Assembly: GCF_016901815.1 (NCBI RefSeq)
Contig: NZ_JACSNR010000006.1
Span: forward strand, 62,001-126,000
Direction: 5' to 3'
DNA length: 64,000 nucleotides
Origin: Hydrogenoanaerobacterium saccharovorans
Lineage (GTDB): Bacteria; Bacillota; Clostridia; Oscillospirales; Ruminococcaceae
Positions within the stretch are counted from its first letter, which is position 1; each line of letters starts with the position of its first letter. The notes below the pieces were generated by a model that did no database searches, was not told the DNA's origin, and worked only from the letters and a program-made list of their open reading frames with translations. The position numbers and the translations under genes are program-made. Below, piece by piece: positions 8,798 through 16,260 of this stretch.

Positions 8798-9964
8798 CTA
8801 CAAGGCAGGCGCTTTGAAAAAGGCGGATACAGCTGCCCCATCTGCGGTGTTCCGGATCTGCAGAAAGCCGCCGTGATGCTCGCAGAGAAGCCGGCAGATA
8901 TAAAGCCCCAGTCCGAAATGCTCGGAATGGCTGCTCTCCCCGGTATAATACGGATCAGTGGCTTTCTGCAGGCTGCCCGGAGCAAAGCCTTCTCCATCGT
9001 CCGATACAGTGAGCAACAGCCCGCCATCCTGCATGGCAAAGGACAGTGTCACTGTGCTCCGGGCATACCGGACCGCATTGGAGATCAGATTATTGCACAC
9101 CTGCGATACAAAGCCGCTGTCCACAGACAGCACAGCAATGGATATATCATTCTGCAGAAGCAGGGTTTTCCCGTTCTGTACGCATACAATTTTGGCGCTG
9201 TCATACAGTGAAGACAAAAACGGCTGCAGAGCGGTCAGCCTGTATTCCGGCTGCACCTCCTCCATGCGCCTGAGATTGCTCATGCTGCTGATATAGCTTT
9301 CCATACGGGTGATGTGCCGGCCCATTGTGGCAGCGGTCTCTCGTGTCCGGGGATCATCGCTGCCCTGCAGCAGTTCATTGTAGCCCTTGAGCACCGTCAA
9401 GGGAGTACGCAGCTCGTGGGCAAAGACAGCATTGAGGGCTTTGCGCTCCTCCACCTGCCGCCACATTTTGGTGAAGTTATCCGCAAGGGTTCCGCGCATG
9501 ATCTCAAAGGACCTGCAAAGCTGCCCCAGTTCGTCTTCGCTGCGGTACTCCACCGAGAAATCCAGGTCATTGTCCGCAATCTTCTCCGAGGCGGCCCGCA
9601 GTTCGGCAAGCGGTTTCCTCAGCCTGTTCCGGTAAAACAGCATCGCCGCCGCAATGATACAGATTGCCGTATAAACCGGGGCTGCCGCAACCGGAAAAGC
9701 CTCCAGGACTTCGATCATACGCTCGTCCTGTTCGGTCATGGGAACAGGGTCTTTCCCAATGTAGGCGCCTTCGCCCAGCTGTTCCCCCTGCTCGTTGGTC
9801 AGGTAGTACTTTTCGCCGGACGGCGGATAGGACGCCAGAATGCTTTCAGCGGTATTCCCGCAGACGGCGAAGGTCACAGCCGAGAGGATCGCCGCAAGCC
9901 CGAGAAAGGCGGCAATATAGGCAACCAGGCTTTTGCGCAGCGACAGGCGGTTTATCTGACCCAT
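8798..9964 (-). CDS. sensor histidine kinase
   Basis: The protein has 388 residues. Membrane segments lie near residues 13-36 and 105-125 and flank a short extracytoplasmic domain of about 70 residues. A HAMP domain follows, then the dimerisation helix with the phosphorylated histidine in FAHELRTPLTVL, and the ATPase domain with NLISNAVRYA and SDDGEGFAPG. The ATG at 9964 lies within the end of the response-regulator gene (13-base overlap); a GTG at 9976 is the alternative. It probably phosphorylates the regulator encoded just upstream and controls the adjacent ABC exporter. Confidence 0.88.
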   Translation of the reverse strand: MGQINRLSLRKSLVAYIAAFLGLAAILSAVTFAVCGNTAESILASYPPSGEKYYLTNEQGEQLGEGAYIGKDPVPMTEQDERMIEVLEAFPVAAAPVYTAICIIAAAMLFYRNRLRKPLAELRAASEKIADNDLDFSVEYRSEDELGQLCRSFEIMRGTLADNFTKMWRQVEERKALNAVFAHELRTPLTVLKGYNELLQGSDDPRTRETAATMGRHITRMESYISSMSNLRRMEEVQPEYRLTALQPFLSSLYDSAKIVCVQNGKTLLLQNDISIAVLSVDSGFVSQVCNNLISNAVRYARSTVTLSFAMQDGGLLLTVSDDGEGFAPGSLQKATDPYYTGESSHSEHFGLGLYICRLLCEHHGGFLQIRNTADGAAVSAFFKAPAL

Positions 9965-10626
9965 TTGTATCCACACCCCCAGACAGTTTCAATATAGACC
10001 CGGTCGGTATGGGCAGCGAATTTGGTGCGGATTCTGCGGATGTGCTCCGCTACCACACTGCTGTCCCCCTCGCTGTCATAGCCCCAGATGCGCTCATAGA
10101 TCCGCTCCTTGTCAAAGACCTGCCCCGGGTTCTGTGACAGCAGCTCTACAATCTCAAATTCCTTCTTCGCAAGGCTGACACGCTGTCCGTCAAAATACAG
10201 GCACCGCTCAGAATAGTCAATCGTCAGGTCCCCCGAAAACCGGAGCTGCGCCTCTATGCTGTGCCGTGCCTCCCGGCGCAGATGGGCCTGCACCCGTGCC
10301 TCCAGCTCCGCCAGCGAAAAGGGCTTCACGATGTAGTCATCGCCCCCGACTGCAAAGCCCTTCACCTTGTCAGCCTCCTCAATCCGGGCGGTCAGGAACA
10401 GGATCGGACAGGATATATAATCCCGGATTCTCCGGCAGACCTCCAGTCCGTCTGTTCCGGGCATATTGATGTCCAGCAGAATGATGTCCGGCTGCTTTTC
10501 CGCCTGCCGGAGCGCCTCCGCTCCATTGGATGCACGCAGGACGCAAAAGCCCCTGCTTTCAAAGAAGCTGCCCAGCATGGCTACAATATCGCTTTCATCG
10601 TCGGCAATCAGAATCTTCCGGCTCAT
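9952..10626 (-). CDS. OmpR/PhoB-family response regulator
   Basis: The protein has 224 residues. The receiver domain has the acidic pair D9-D10, the phosphorylation site D52 in IILLDINMP and the lysine in IVKPFS; the C-terminal winged helix ends IETVWGCGYKW. The ATG at 10626 follows GGGAGG at 8 bases and is preferred to the GTG three codons earlier. It overlaps the kinase gene and is the first gene of the TCS-ABC module. It probably activates that module. Confidence 0.9.
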   Translation of the reverse strand: MSRKILIADDESDIVAMLGSFFESRGFCVLRASNGAEALRQAEKQPDIILLDINMPGTDGLEVCRRIRDYISCPILFLTARIEEADKVKGFAVGGDDYIVKPFSLAELEARVQAHLRREARHSIEAQLRFSGDLTIDYSERCLYFDGQRVSLAKKEFEIVELLSQNPGQVFDKERIYERIWGYDSEGDSSVVAEHIRRIRTKFAAHTDRVYIETVWGCGYKWVR

Positions 10627-10856
10627 TGCGCTCACCTCCCAGAACCAATATAGCAGCTGTTTTTCAACTATTTATCTATTTTCGGCAAACCTACCGTGCG
10701 GCGCAGATCCGCCCTCCTGATTTCCTATTATAGTTTCTTCCGGCGCACAGCACAAGGAACTCCGCTGAAAAGAAACCGCCGGGGACAACCGGCAGTCCCA
10801 AATTGCGACATGCCCCCTGCGCCGTTACCTTTTGGGACAAACCGGTCAAAATGTCC

Positions 10857-10886
10857 ATTGCTCATACAGGAGCAATATACTAAACT
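10857..10886 (+). promoter_or_regulatory. candidate promoter overlapped by an inverted repeat
   Basis: ATTGCTC (10857-10863) and GAGCAAT (10870-10876) form a perfect 7-bp inverted repeat with a 6-base spacer. The left arm contains a possible -35 (TTGCTC), and TAAACT at 10881-10886 is 17 bases away. This fits an operator over the promoter of the 343-aa protein. Nearby, GGGACAA-CCGG occurs twice as a direct repeat (around 10784 and 10834). The gap 10627-10932 holds no other gene. Confidence 0.4.
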
Positions 10887-10932
10887 TTTTTCTAGCAAAC
10901 ATAACGCAGTTTACCAGGAAGGAGCCCTCTCT

Positions 10933-11964
10933 ATGGAAAACAGTATGTCCCGCATTCTGATCGAAACCACAGTCCGCCAGACCCTCAAAGGACTCCAGGA
11001 CGACCCCAAACGAAGCATCCGGAATGTGGTGGACATGGCTCTGCATTTTTCGGATGTGCGTTTCCAGAGCCGGTTTTTCCGGACTGCCCAGACCATGCTG
11101 GAACATGAGGGCAGCGCCTATTATGCCCTGGTGGAGGACGCCGCCAACCACATTGACCAGGAACATCTGGTGACATTCGGCATGAACCTCGGCTACAACA
11201 GCTGCACCTGGGGTGCCCAGCGCATCCGTACCAATGAGGCACAGCTGGGCTTCAATATTCCCTGGACCGTGCTCTTCCTGATGGAGGAACCCCACTGCTC
11301 CCAGCATCTCCCCCAGTATAACCGTGCTGTGTCCGAAGGGAAGGAACTGGGGATTTACAGCTGGATTCTCCTGTCCCATAGCAACCTCCTGGAACTGCTT
11401 CCGCTGATCGAGCGCCATCCGGACAGTGCCTTCTTCCTCTTCTGCCGCCCAGAGGACATCAGTCCCGCCGTGCTGGATGAGATCACTCCCCTGCGGCACC
11501 TCATGCTGGTGGTGCGCTGGGGCGATCAGGCCGATGAAGCCTGTGCCATGCTGCGCAATGCCCGGCTCCCCTATTCGGTCTACTATCCCTATTCGCCCGA
11601 TGACCTGCCTTTCATCCGCAGCGGCGATCTGTTCTGCGATACACAGCAGCTTCACCCGCTCTTTACCGCACTGGCGGCAAAGCCCGATTGCCCTGCCGAG
11701 ATCCAGCGCCAGGCCCATCAGGCGGCAGAAGAGCTGCGCAATAGGCAAAACTACAAGACAGTGCCCTGGGAGCTGTGTTATGACACCCGGAGTCTGGACG
11801 AGATCATCTCAGATGACGCCTGCTGTGTCCTGTTTGACGGGCAGGGGCAGCTGATTGCCCTGGATAATCCCGGCTGTGCTCCCTTCGGCTGCCTGTTTGA
11901 AGAGGGGCTCACCTCACTGATCCGGCGTGCCTACCCGAAATCTCCCCCTGCTTCTTCCCTGTAA
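10933..11964 (+). CDS. conserved hypothetical protein, 343 aa
   Basis: I do not recognise this family. The N-terminal 60 residues form a basic amphipathic region (RQTLKGLQDDPKRSIRNVVDMA); a cysteine-containing segment GYNSCTWGAQRIR lies near residue 100; alternating hydrophobic strands such as SAFFLFCRPEDIS and LRHLMLVVRWGDQ suggest an alpha/beta barrel-like fold, which is inference. The N-terminal part resembles radical-SAM barrel sequences loosely, but no CxxxCxxC is present. The ATG follows CAGGAAGGAG; the open frame continues far upstream but has no site there. It is monocistronic with its own terminator. Confidence 0.7.
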   Translation: MENSMSRILIETTVRQTLKGLQDDPKRSIRNVVDMALHFSDVRFQSRFFRTAQTMLEHEGSAYYALVEDAANHIDQEHLVTFGMNLGYNSCTWGAQRIRTNEAQLGFNIPWTVLFLMEEPHCSQHLPQYNRAVSEGKELGIYSWILLSHSNLLELLPLIERHPDSAFFLFCRPEDISPAVLDEITPLRHLMLVVRWGDQADEACAMLRNARLPYSVYYPYSPDDLPFIRSGDLFCDTQQLHPLFTALAAKPDCPAEIQRQAHQAAEELRNRQNYKTVPWELCYDTRSLDEIISDDACCVLFDGQGQLIALDNPGCAPFGCLFEEGLTSLIRRAYPKSPPASSL

Positions 11965-11979
11965 GCAGTAAATAAAAAT

Positions 11980-12003
11980 CCCCCGGCGGAGCCGGGGGTA
12001 TTT
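11980..12003 (+). terminator. intrinsic terminator
   Basis: CCCCCGGC and GCCGGGGG with a GGA loop, followed by TATTTC; preceded by an A run. It is 15 bases after the 343-aa gene. Confidence 0.75.
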
Positions 12004-12090
12004 CACATGACGGGCATAGCCCTATGTTGCTGACCACGTGTCACGTCACGTAGATACGATCTGACACCTGCATGGAGTTTGCTACTTGCT

Positions 12091-12104
12091 ACCCGTAAAC
12101 GGGT
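12091..12104. repeat. right-end subterminal hairpin of the IS200 element
   Basis: ACCCGT, AA loop, ACGGGT, six perfect pairs immediately downstream of the tnpA stop. In this family TnpA recognises such imperfect palindromes at each end. Confidence 0.5.
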
Positions 12105-12107
12105 TGT

Positions 12108-12542
12108 TTAGAAATTCGGCATCGTTAACTGTTCTCCAGCCTTGTCCTTTTCGTATTGTTGCTGTATGTATTCCTGGATCTTTTTTGCATTCTTGCCTGC
12201 TGTATCAACGTAATACCCTCTGCACCAGAATTCTCGGTTCTTATACTTGTATTTTAGTTCCGGGAACTGTTCGTATATCATCAGGCTGCTTTTCCCTTTC
12301 AGATATCCCATGAAACTTGATACCGCTACCTTTGGCGGGATTTCTACAAGCATATGAATGTGATCTGGATATACTTCTGCCTCTATGATTCTTACGCTTT
12401 TCCACTCACACAGCATTCTTAAGATTTTCCCTATCTCTACTCTTTTTTCTTTATAGATTACTTTCCTCCGATACTTTGGAGCAAATACCACATGATATTT
12501 GCAATTCCATTTCGTATGCGCTAAACTATTACTGTCGTTCAT
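12108..12542 (-). CDS. tnpA: IS200-like transposase TnpA
   Basis: The protein has 144 residues, close to the normal length. It is a Y1 HUH single-strand transposase: H61-x-H63 in YPDHIHMLV coordinates the metal, and Y125 in IQEYIQQQY is the catalytic tyrosine. The sequence is intact from MNDSNSLAHTKWNCKYHVVF to the stop, so the copy may be active. No tnpB is present. The start codon follows GGGAGG, which is buried in a predicted 5-prime stem-loop (12553-12608). Confidence 0.93.
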   Translation of the reverse strand: MNDSNSLAHTKWNCKYHVVFAPKYRRKVIYKEKRVEIGKILRMLCEWKSVRIIEAEVYPDHIHMLVEIPPKVAVSSFMGYLKGKSSLMIYEQFPELKYKYKNREFWCRGYYVDTAGKNAKKIQEYIQQQYEKDKAGEQLTMPNF

Positions 12543-12552
12543 TCTGAGTGAC

Positions 12553-12608
12553 CTCCCTTTGCTTCTTTGTGCAGTTGCCAGACCGCACTTCTATTCTAGC
12601 AAAGGGAG
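12553..12608 (-). promoter_or_regulatory. stem-loop that sequesters the tnpA ribosome-binding site
   Basis: In the tnpA message CTCCCTTTGCT (12598-12608) is the exact complement of AGCAAAGGGAG (12553-12563), which contains the Shine-Dalgarno sequence, with a 34-base loop. This matches the known translational control of IS200 transposase, in which the leader folds over the ribosome-binding site. Confidence 0.7.
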
Positions 12609-12646
12609 TTTTTCTTGTCCTCATGATCGGCAAAAGCCTTCTTTTG

Positions 12647-12669
12647 AACCACTCGCCTAGCGAGTGGTT
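12647..12669. repeat. left-end hairpin of the IS200 element
   Basis: AACCACTCGC and GCGAGTGGTT with a CTA loop, ten perfect pairs, followed by TTCTTT on the plus strand. In IS200 such a hairpin marks the tnpA-proximal end and can also block transcription entering from outside. Confidence 0.6.
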
Positions 12670-12679
12670 TTCTTTATAC

Positions 12680-12713
12680 AAAAAGCAGAGGAGAAGTTTC
12701 TCCTCTGCTTTTT
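12680..12713 (-). terminator. terminator of the MetE-like gene
   Basis: A 16-bp perfect stem: AAAAAGCAGAGGAGAA and its complement with a two-base separation, U run on both strands. It lies 30 bases after the MetE-like stop. Confidence 0.8.
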
Positions 12714-12743
12714 CCATTTCAATATAAATTGTCAGATTCCGGA

Positions 12744-13847
12744 TTACAGGAAGACACGGCAGGATACCAGCAGGTCAATCTTCTTCCACTGGGTATCCTC
12801 ATCGATGCAGTTGCCTTCTTCTACCGATGCGAATCCGCACTGGGGCGAAAGGGCAATGTTATCGCCTACAACTGCCTTGGCCTGCTCATACCGGGCCTTG
12901 AGATAGTCGTGGTCCTCCAGCTCTGCCTTCTTGGTGGAGATCAGACCCGCTACAAAGGTCTTGCCGCTGTCCTTGAGCGGAGCCCAGGGCTCAAAGGAAC
13001 CGGAACGCTCATCATCATACTCTACAAAGAAGCCGTCATAGGGGATCTGCACAATGGTGGGCGCCACAGAATCATAGAAGCCCGCAAAGAGCGGATGTCC
13101 CTTGAAGTTGCCCTTGCAGAAGTGGCTGGCAATTACCATATCCTTCGGATGGCCCTCCAGCGCCTTGGTGGAAACCTTCCGGAACCACTCCAGCACTTCG
13201 GCCTTGTCATAACCGAATCCGGCGATCTTCTTCTGGAACTCCTCGTCAATGAGATAGGTCCAGGAGGTGTCATCAATCTGCAGATAGCGGCAGCCATGGG
13301 CATAAAAGTCCTGGATGGCATCCTGATAGGCCTTGGCAATATCCTCAATGAGCAGATCCACATTCTCGCCATAATAGGGAACATTCCGCCGGTTGAGCTG
13401 GAGATAGTTATCCACCAGGATCATATTGGGGCCGGAGATGCACTTCTTGGCAATAACACCCGGATACTTTGCAGCCTCACTGCGCAGGAAGTCATAGGCC
13501 TGCACCTCAGCATGGGGACGGCTGGCATCATAACGGATCTTGCCGCACACATAGCCCAGCTCAATGTGGTTGACTACGCCGTTGCGCTCCTTGTCCAGAT
13601 GCTCGGTGGTAAATCCATCGAACTCCTTGAGCCAGTCCAGATGCCACCAGCGCCGGCGGAACTCACCGTCTGTCACGATCTTCAGGCCATGGGCCACTTC
13701 CTTGGACACCAGATCCGCAATGGCTGCGTCCTCTACCTTCCGCAGTTCTTCCAGGGTGATCTTGCCCTGGGCATATTCTGCTCTGGCCTTCTTGATGGGT
13801 TCGGGCCGCAGGAAAGAGCCCACAATATCATATTTAATATTCAGCAT
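12744..13847 (-). CDS. MetE C-terminal-like cobalamin-independent methyltransferase (YxjG/YxjH type)
   Basis: The protein has 367 residues, the length of stand-alone catalytic-domain proteins that resemble the C-terminal half of 5-methyltetrahydropteroyltriglutamate-homocysteine methyltransferase. Signs are VTDGEFRRRWWHLDWL, LQIDDTSWTYL, the zinc ligands in ASHFCKGN and the late cysteine in LSPQCGFAS. Full MetE is about 750 residues and its N-terminal half is absent, as expected for this group. Methyl donor and acceptor are unknown. The ATG at 13847 follows GGAGGA; the frame extends five codons more. No S-box or other known leader is visible in the 65-base leader. Confidence 0.88.
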   Translation of the reverse strand: MLNIKYDIVGSFLRPEPIKKARAEYAQGKITLEELRKVEDAAIADLVSKEVAHGLKIVTDGEFRRRWWHLDWLKEFDGFTTEHLDKERNGVVNHIELGYVCGKIRYDASRPHAEVQAYDFLRSEAAKYPGVIAKKCISGPNMILVDNYLQLNRRNVPYYGENVDLLIEDIAKAYQDAIQDFYAHGCRYLQIDDTSWTYLIDEEFQKKIAGFGYDKAEVLEWFRKVSTKALEGHPKDMVIASHFCKGNFKGHPLFAGFYDSVAPTIVQIPYDGFFVEYDDERSGSFEPWAPLKDSGKTFVAGLISTKKAELEDHDYLKARYEQAKAVVGDNIALSPQCGFASVEEGNCIDEDTQWKKIDLLVSCRVFL

Positions 13848-13913
13848 TGTTCGTTCCTCCAAGATTGTTTTCTATCAGAATACAGAATGCGCAATTTCGT
13901 TTCCATGTCCCCT

Positions 13914-13942
13914 ATTATAAGCGCAAATTCCGGGAAGGTAAA
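13914..13942 (-). promoter_or_regulatory. promoter of the MetE-like gene
   Basis: On the minus strand TTTACC (13937-13942) and TATAAT (13914-13919) are 17 bases apart, about 67 bases before the start codon. The gap 13848-14206 otherwise holds two hairpins and no gene. Confidence 0.5.
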
Positions 13943-14116
13943 ATACATAAATCTTTAGGCAAGCCATAGTCAAAAACTATCCCGCTGATTATGATACAGC
14001 GCTTCGGTTATGGCGCATCCGCATTTTCGCCCGGAAAAATGCTTTGCCGGGCGCGCAAAAAGGCCTCCTTCCAGGAGCCTTTCATTTGAACCGGATGCCT
14101 TGCAGCGCAAAAAAGT

Positions 14117-14142
14117 GACCGGCAGTCTGTGTGTTGCCGGTC
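14117..14142 (-). terminator. terminator of the LysR gene
   Basis: GACCGGCA and TGCCGGTC with a ten-base loop, followed on the minus strand by ACTTTTTTGC. Confidence 0.7.
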
Positions 14143-14206
14143 AGAGGAAATGGTATTGTTTTGCTGTCCTCTTGGCAGGGAAGGGTTCAGCAGCTGGCAG
14201 CGAAGG

Positions 14207-15145
14207 TCAGGGGGCAGGCGGGGTGTCCGCAGGGTCCAGACGGGTGGAGGTGGGGTCCCGCAGGAGCTTTTCCTCTGCCAGGTGCAGGAAGTACCGCCAG
14301 CTCTCCCGCAGCCGTCCCTTGTGGGACACCACCCCATAGATCAGCTGCTGGCTCTCCTGGATGGGAACCGTTGTGAGCCCGATGAGCGGCGCGTATTCGG
14401 GAATGCAGTACCCCGGCAGCACAGCAATGCCATAGCCTGCCTTGGCTAAGGACATCATCATGCGGTCGTCATCGCAGTAGATGTCCCGGTTGCTGAGTTC
14501 GTGCAGCTGTACCAGCCGGGTGAGGGGATTGCCGGTATTGAAGGGCACATAGGCATTGCCCATGCGGATGATCACCTGCTTTTCCAGCTCGGAAAAGGAG
14601 ATGGAGTCCCGGGCTGCCAGCGGATGCTCCGACGGCAGTACCGCAAACCCTCCCTTGCGGCAGAACCGGTGGAACTGATAGCCCTCCTGGCGGCGCAGCA
14701 GCATATTGTCGGTAACAAAGGCCAGATTGAGCTGTCCGTCCTCGAAGAGGTCGAGGATCTGATCAAAGTTGGCGATCTGGATATCGGGCAGGATATTGGG
14801 ATAGCGCAGCCGGAACCGGGTAAAGACGGAGGTGAGCATCACCATTTCCGCATGGGAGGTACAGCCGATGCGCAGCAGTTCAAAATCCCGTTCCTGGGAG
14901 ATCTGCCGGGTGACGGCGTCCAGTTTGGAGAGAATATCCCGGGCCACCGGATAGAAGGTTTCTCCGGCGGGGGTTAGACGCACCGAATGCTTATCCCGGA
15001 ACAGGAGCTGGACACCCATCTGTTCCTCCAGGCTCTTGATATGATGGGTGACAGTGGGCACTGAAAAATAGAGTTCCTCTGCGGCCCGGGTAAAACTGAG
15101 TTTGTCTGCCACTGCCACAAAACATTTGAGTTTTTGTAATTCCAT
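14207..15145 (-). CDS. LysR-family transcriptional regulator
   Basis: The protein has 312 residues. The N-terminal winged helix is intact (LQKLKCFVAVADKLSFTRAAEELYFSVPTVTHHIKSLE), and a LysR substrate-binding domain follows from about residue 90. It starts at an ATG preceded by GGGATGGG. It is divergent from the dehydrogenase-transporter operon at 15283, and two LysR boxes sit between them, so it probably controls that operon and itself in response to an unidentified acyl-CoA-related or carboxylate ligand. Confidence 0.92.
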   Translation of the reverse strand: MELQKLKCFVAVADKLSFTRAAEELYFSVPTVTHHIKSLEEQMGVQLLFRDKHSVRLTPAGETFYPVARDILSKLDAVTRQISQERDFELLRIGCTSHAEMVMLTSVFTRFRLRYPNILPDIQIANFDQILDLFEDGQLNLAFVTDNMLLRRQEGYQFHRFCRKGGFAVLPSEHPLAARDSISFSELEKQVIIRMGNAYVPFNTGNPLTRLVQLHELSNRDIYCDDDRMMMSLAKAGYGIAVLPGYCIPEYAPLIGLTTVPIQESQQLIYGVVSHKGRLRESWRYFLHLAEEKLLRDPTSTRLDPADTPPAP

Positions 15146-15184
15146 GGCGATCCCATCCCTTTCTTTCCTTTATTATAGCGGGTT

Positions 15185-15221
15185 TATTAGAGATTGTCTA
15201 ATACCGTTAGGAGATTTCTAA
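15185..15221. promoter_or_regulatory. two tandem LysR-type binding boxes (T-N11-A)
   Basis: TATTAGA-GATTG-TCTAATA (15185-15203) is a perfect 7-bp inverted repeat. A second site, TTAG-N7-CTAA, lies at 15207-15221. Both fit TTAG-N7-CTAA and their centres are 20 bases apart, two helical turns, in the divergent region between lysR and the dehydrogenase gene. Confidence 0.75.
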
Positions 15222-15282
15222 GAGCACACCGCCCGGTTTGGTGATATATTTTTAACAAAGAATTCGGAAAGGAATGTGCAGT

Positions 15283-16260
15283 ATGAAACAGAATTTCAGT
15301 GAGTACAGGATACTGGTTGTGGGAGCTGGTGTCATGGGCCGGGGGATTGCGCAGGTCATGGCGGCACAGGGTCTGACCGTCTATATGACCGACCTCAAGC
15401 AGGAGTATCTGGACAATGCCCTGCGGGAGATTGACCGGGCCATCGACATTCTGAAGGACAACGGCATGGCAGATGAAAGCTACCGGGAGACAGTCCGGAA
15501 GAATCTCCATGTGATGACCAACGATGGAATTCCGTCGGTGGGCAAGGCGATCGACTGTGCCTTTGAGGTCATCTATGAGAACAAGGAGGCCAAGCGGCAG
15601 ATCTATGCCCTGCTCAACGAGAGCTGCCGGGAGGACTGCATCTTTGCCAGCAATACTTCGGGTATGGATATTTTCTCGGTGTGCGATGATGTCGTCAGCC
15701 ATCCGGAACGGCTCATCATCACCCATTGGTTCAATCCGCCCCATCTGATGAAGCTGATCGAGGTGGTCTGCGGCCCCAAGACTTCGGAGGAAACTGCTGC
15801 GGCTGTCCGGGGTCTGCTGGAATATGCGGGCAAGAAACCGGCGGTACTGCGTCACTTTGTGCCCGGCTTTATTGTCAACCGTCTGGCGACAGTCATCAAC
15901 CGGGAACTCTATTACATGATCGATCAGGGCTGGATCTCGGCGGAAGATGCCGAAAACGCCATCCGGTATACCGATGGTCTGCGGTTCGGCTTTGAGGGTC
16001 CCATTGCCCTGTGGGACTTTGTGGGTCTGGAAATCCCCATGACGGTTGCCAAGGACGTACTGCCCAGCCTCTGTAATGATACCCAGTCCATTCCGCTGGG
16101 TGAAAAGCTCATTGCCGAAGGCAAGACCGGTGTCCGGGCGGGAGAGGGTCTGCTCAAGTATCCGTCCCCGGAAAAGTATGCGGAAAAGCGCAGCCGGCGC
16201 ATTATCCAGATGACCAAGATCCTGGAAGAATATGACCGGGAGGATCGCTGCGATGACTGA
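15283..16260 (+). CDS. 3-hydroxyacyl-CoA dehydrogenase family protein
   Basis: The protein has 325 residues. The NAD-binding Rossmann domain begins with VVGAGVMGRGIAQVMA; the catalytic region has ASNTSGMDI and ITHWFNPPHLMKLIEVV, where the histidine is the conserved base; the C-terminal helical domain has GFIVNRL and DFVGLE. Homologues oxidise 3-hydroxybutyryl-CoA or related beta-hydroxy acids. I use the ATG at 15283, nine bases after GGAAAGGA, rather than the ATG three codons upstream. It overlaps the transporter gene by eight bases, which suggests that the imported carboxylate or a derivative is the substrate. Confidence 0.88.
   Translation: MKQNFSEYRILVVGAGVMGRGIAQVMAAQGLTVYMTDLKQEYLDNALREIDRAIDILKDNGMADESYRETVRKNLHVMTNDGIPSVGKAIDCAFEVIYENKEAKRQIYALLNESCREDCIFASNTSGMDIFSVCDDVVSHPERLIITHWFNPPHLMKLIEVVCGPKTSEETAAAVRGLLEYAGKKPAVLRHFVPGFIVNRLATVINRELYYMIDQGWISAEDAENAIRYTDGLRFGFEGPIALWDFVGLEIPMTVAKDVLPSLCNDTQSIPLGEKLIAEGKTGVRAGEGLLKYPSPEKYAEKRSRRIIQMTKILEEYDREDRCDD

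Larger units (their letters stand above)
12004..12675 (-). mobile_element. IS200-type insertion sequence (IS200/IS605 family), ends approximate
   Basis: A single tnpA gene is bracketed by small perfect hairpins: GGGC-ATA-GCCC (12012-12022) and ACCCGT-AA-ACGGGT (12091-12104) on the right-end side, and a 10-bp stem with a CTA loop (12647-12669) on the left-end side. There are no terminal inverted repeats, as expected for this family. The total of about 670 bases is typical for IS200. It sits in the terminator-rich gap between two genes. Exact cleavage sites cannot be placed without related copies. Confidence 0.75.

Noticed and set aside
13848-13913. S-box or other methionine-related riboswitch upstream of the MetE-like gene
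   Set aside because: The leader between the promoter and the start is only about 65 bases and shows none of the expected stems.
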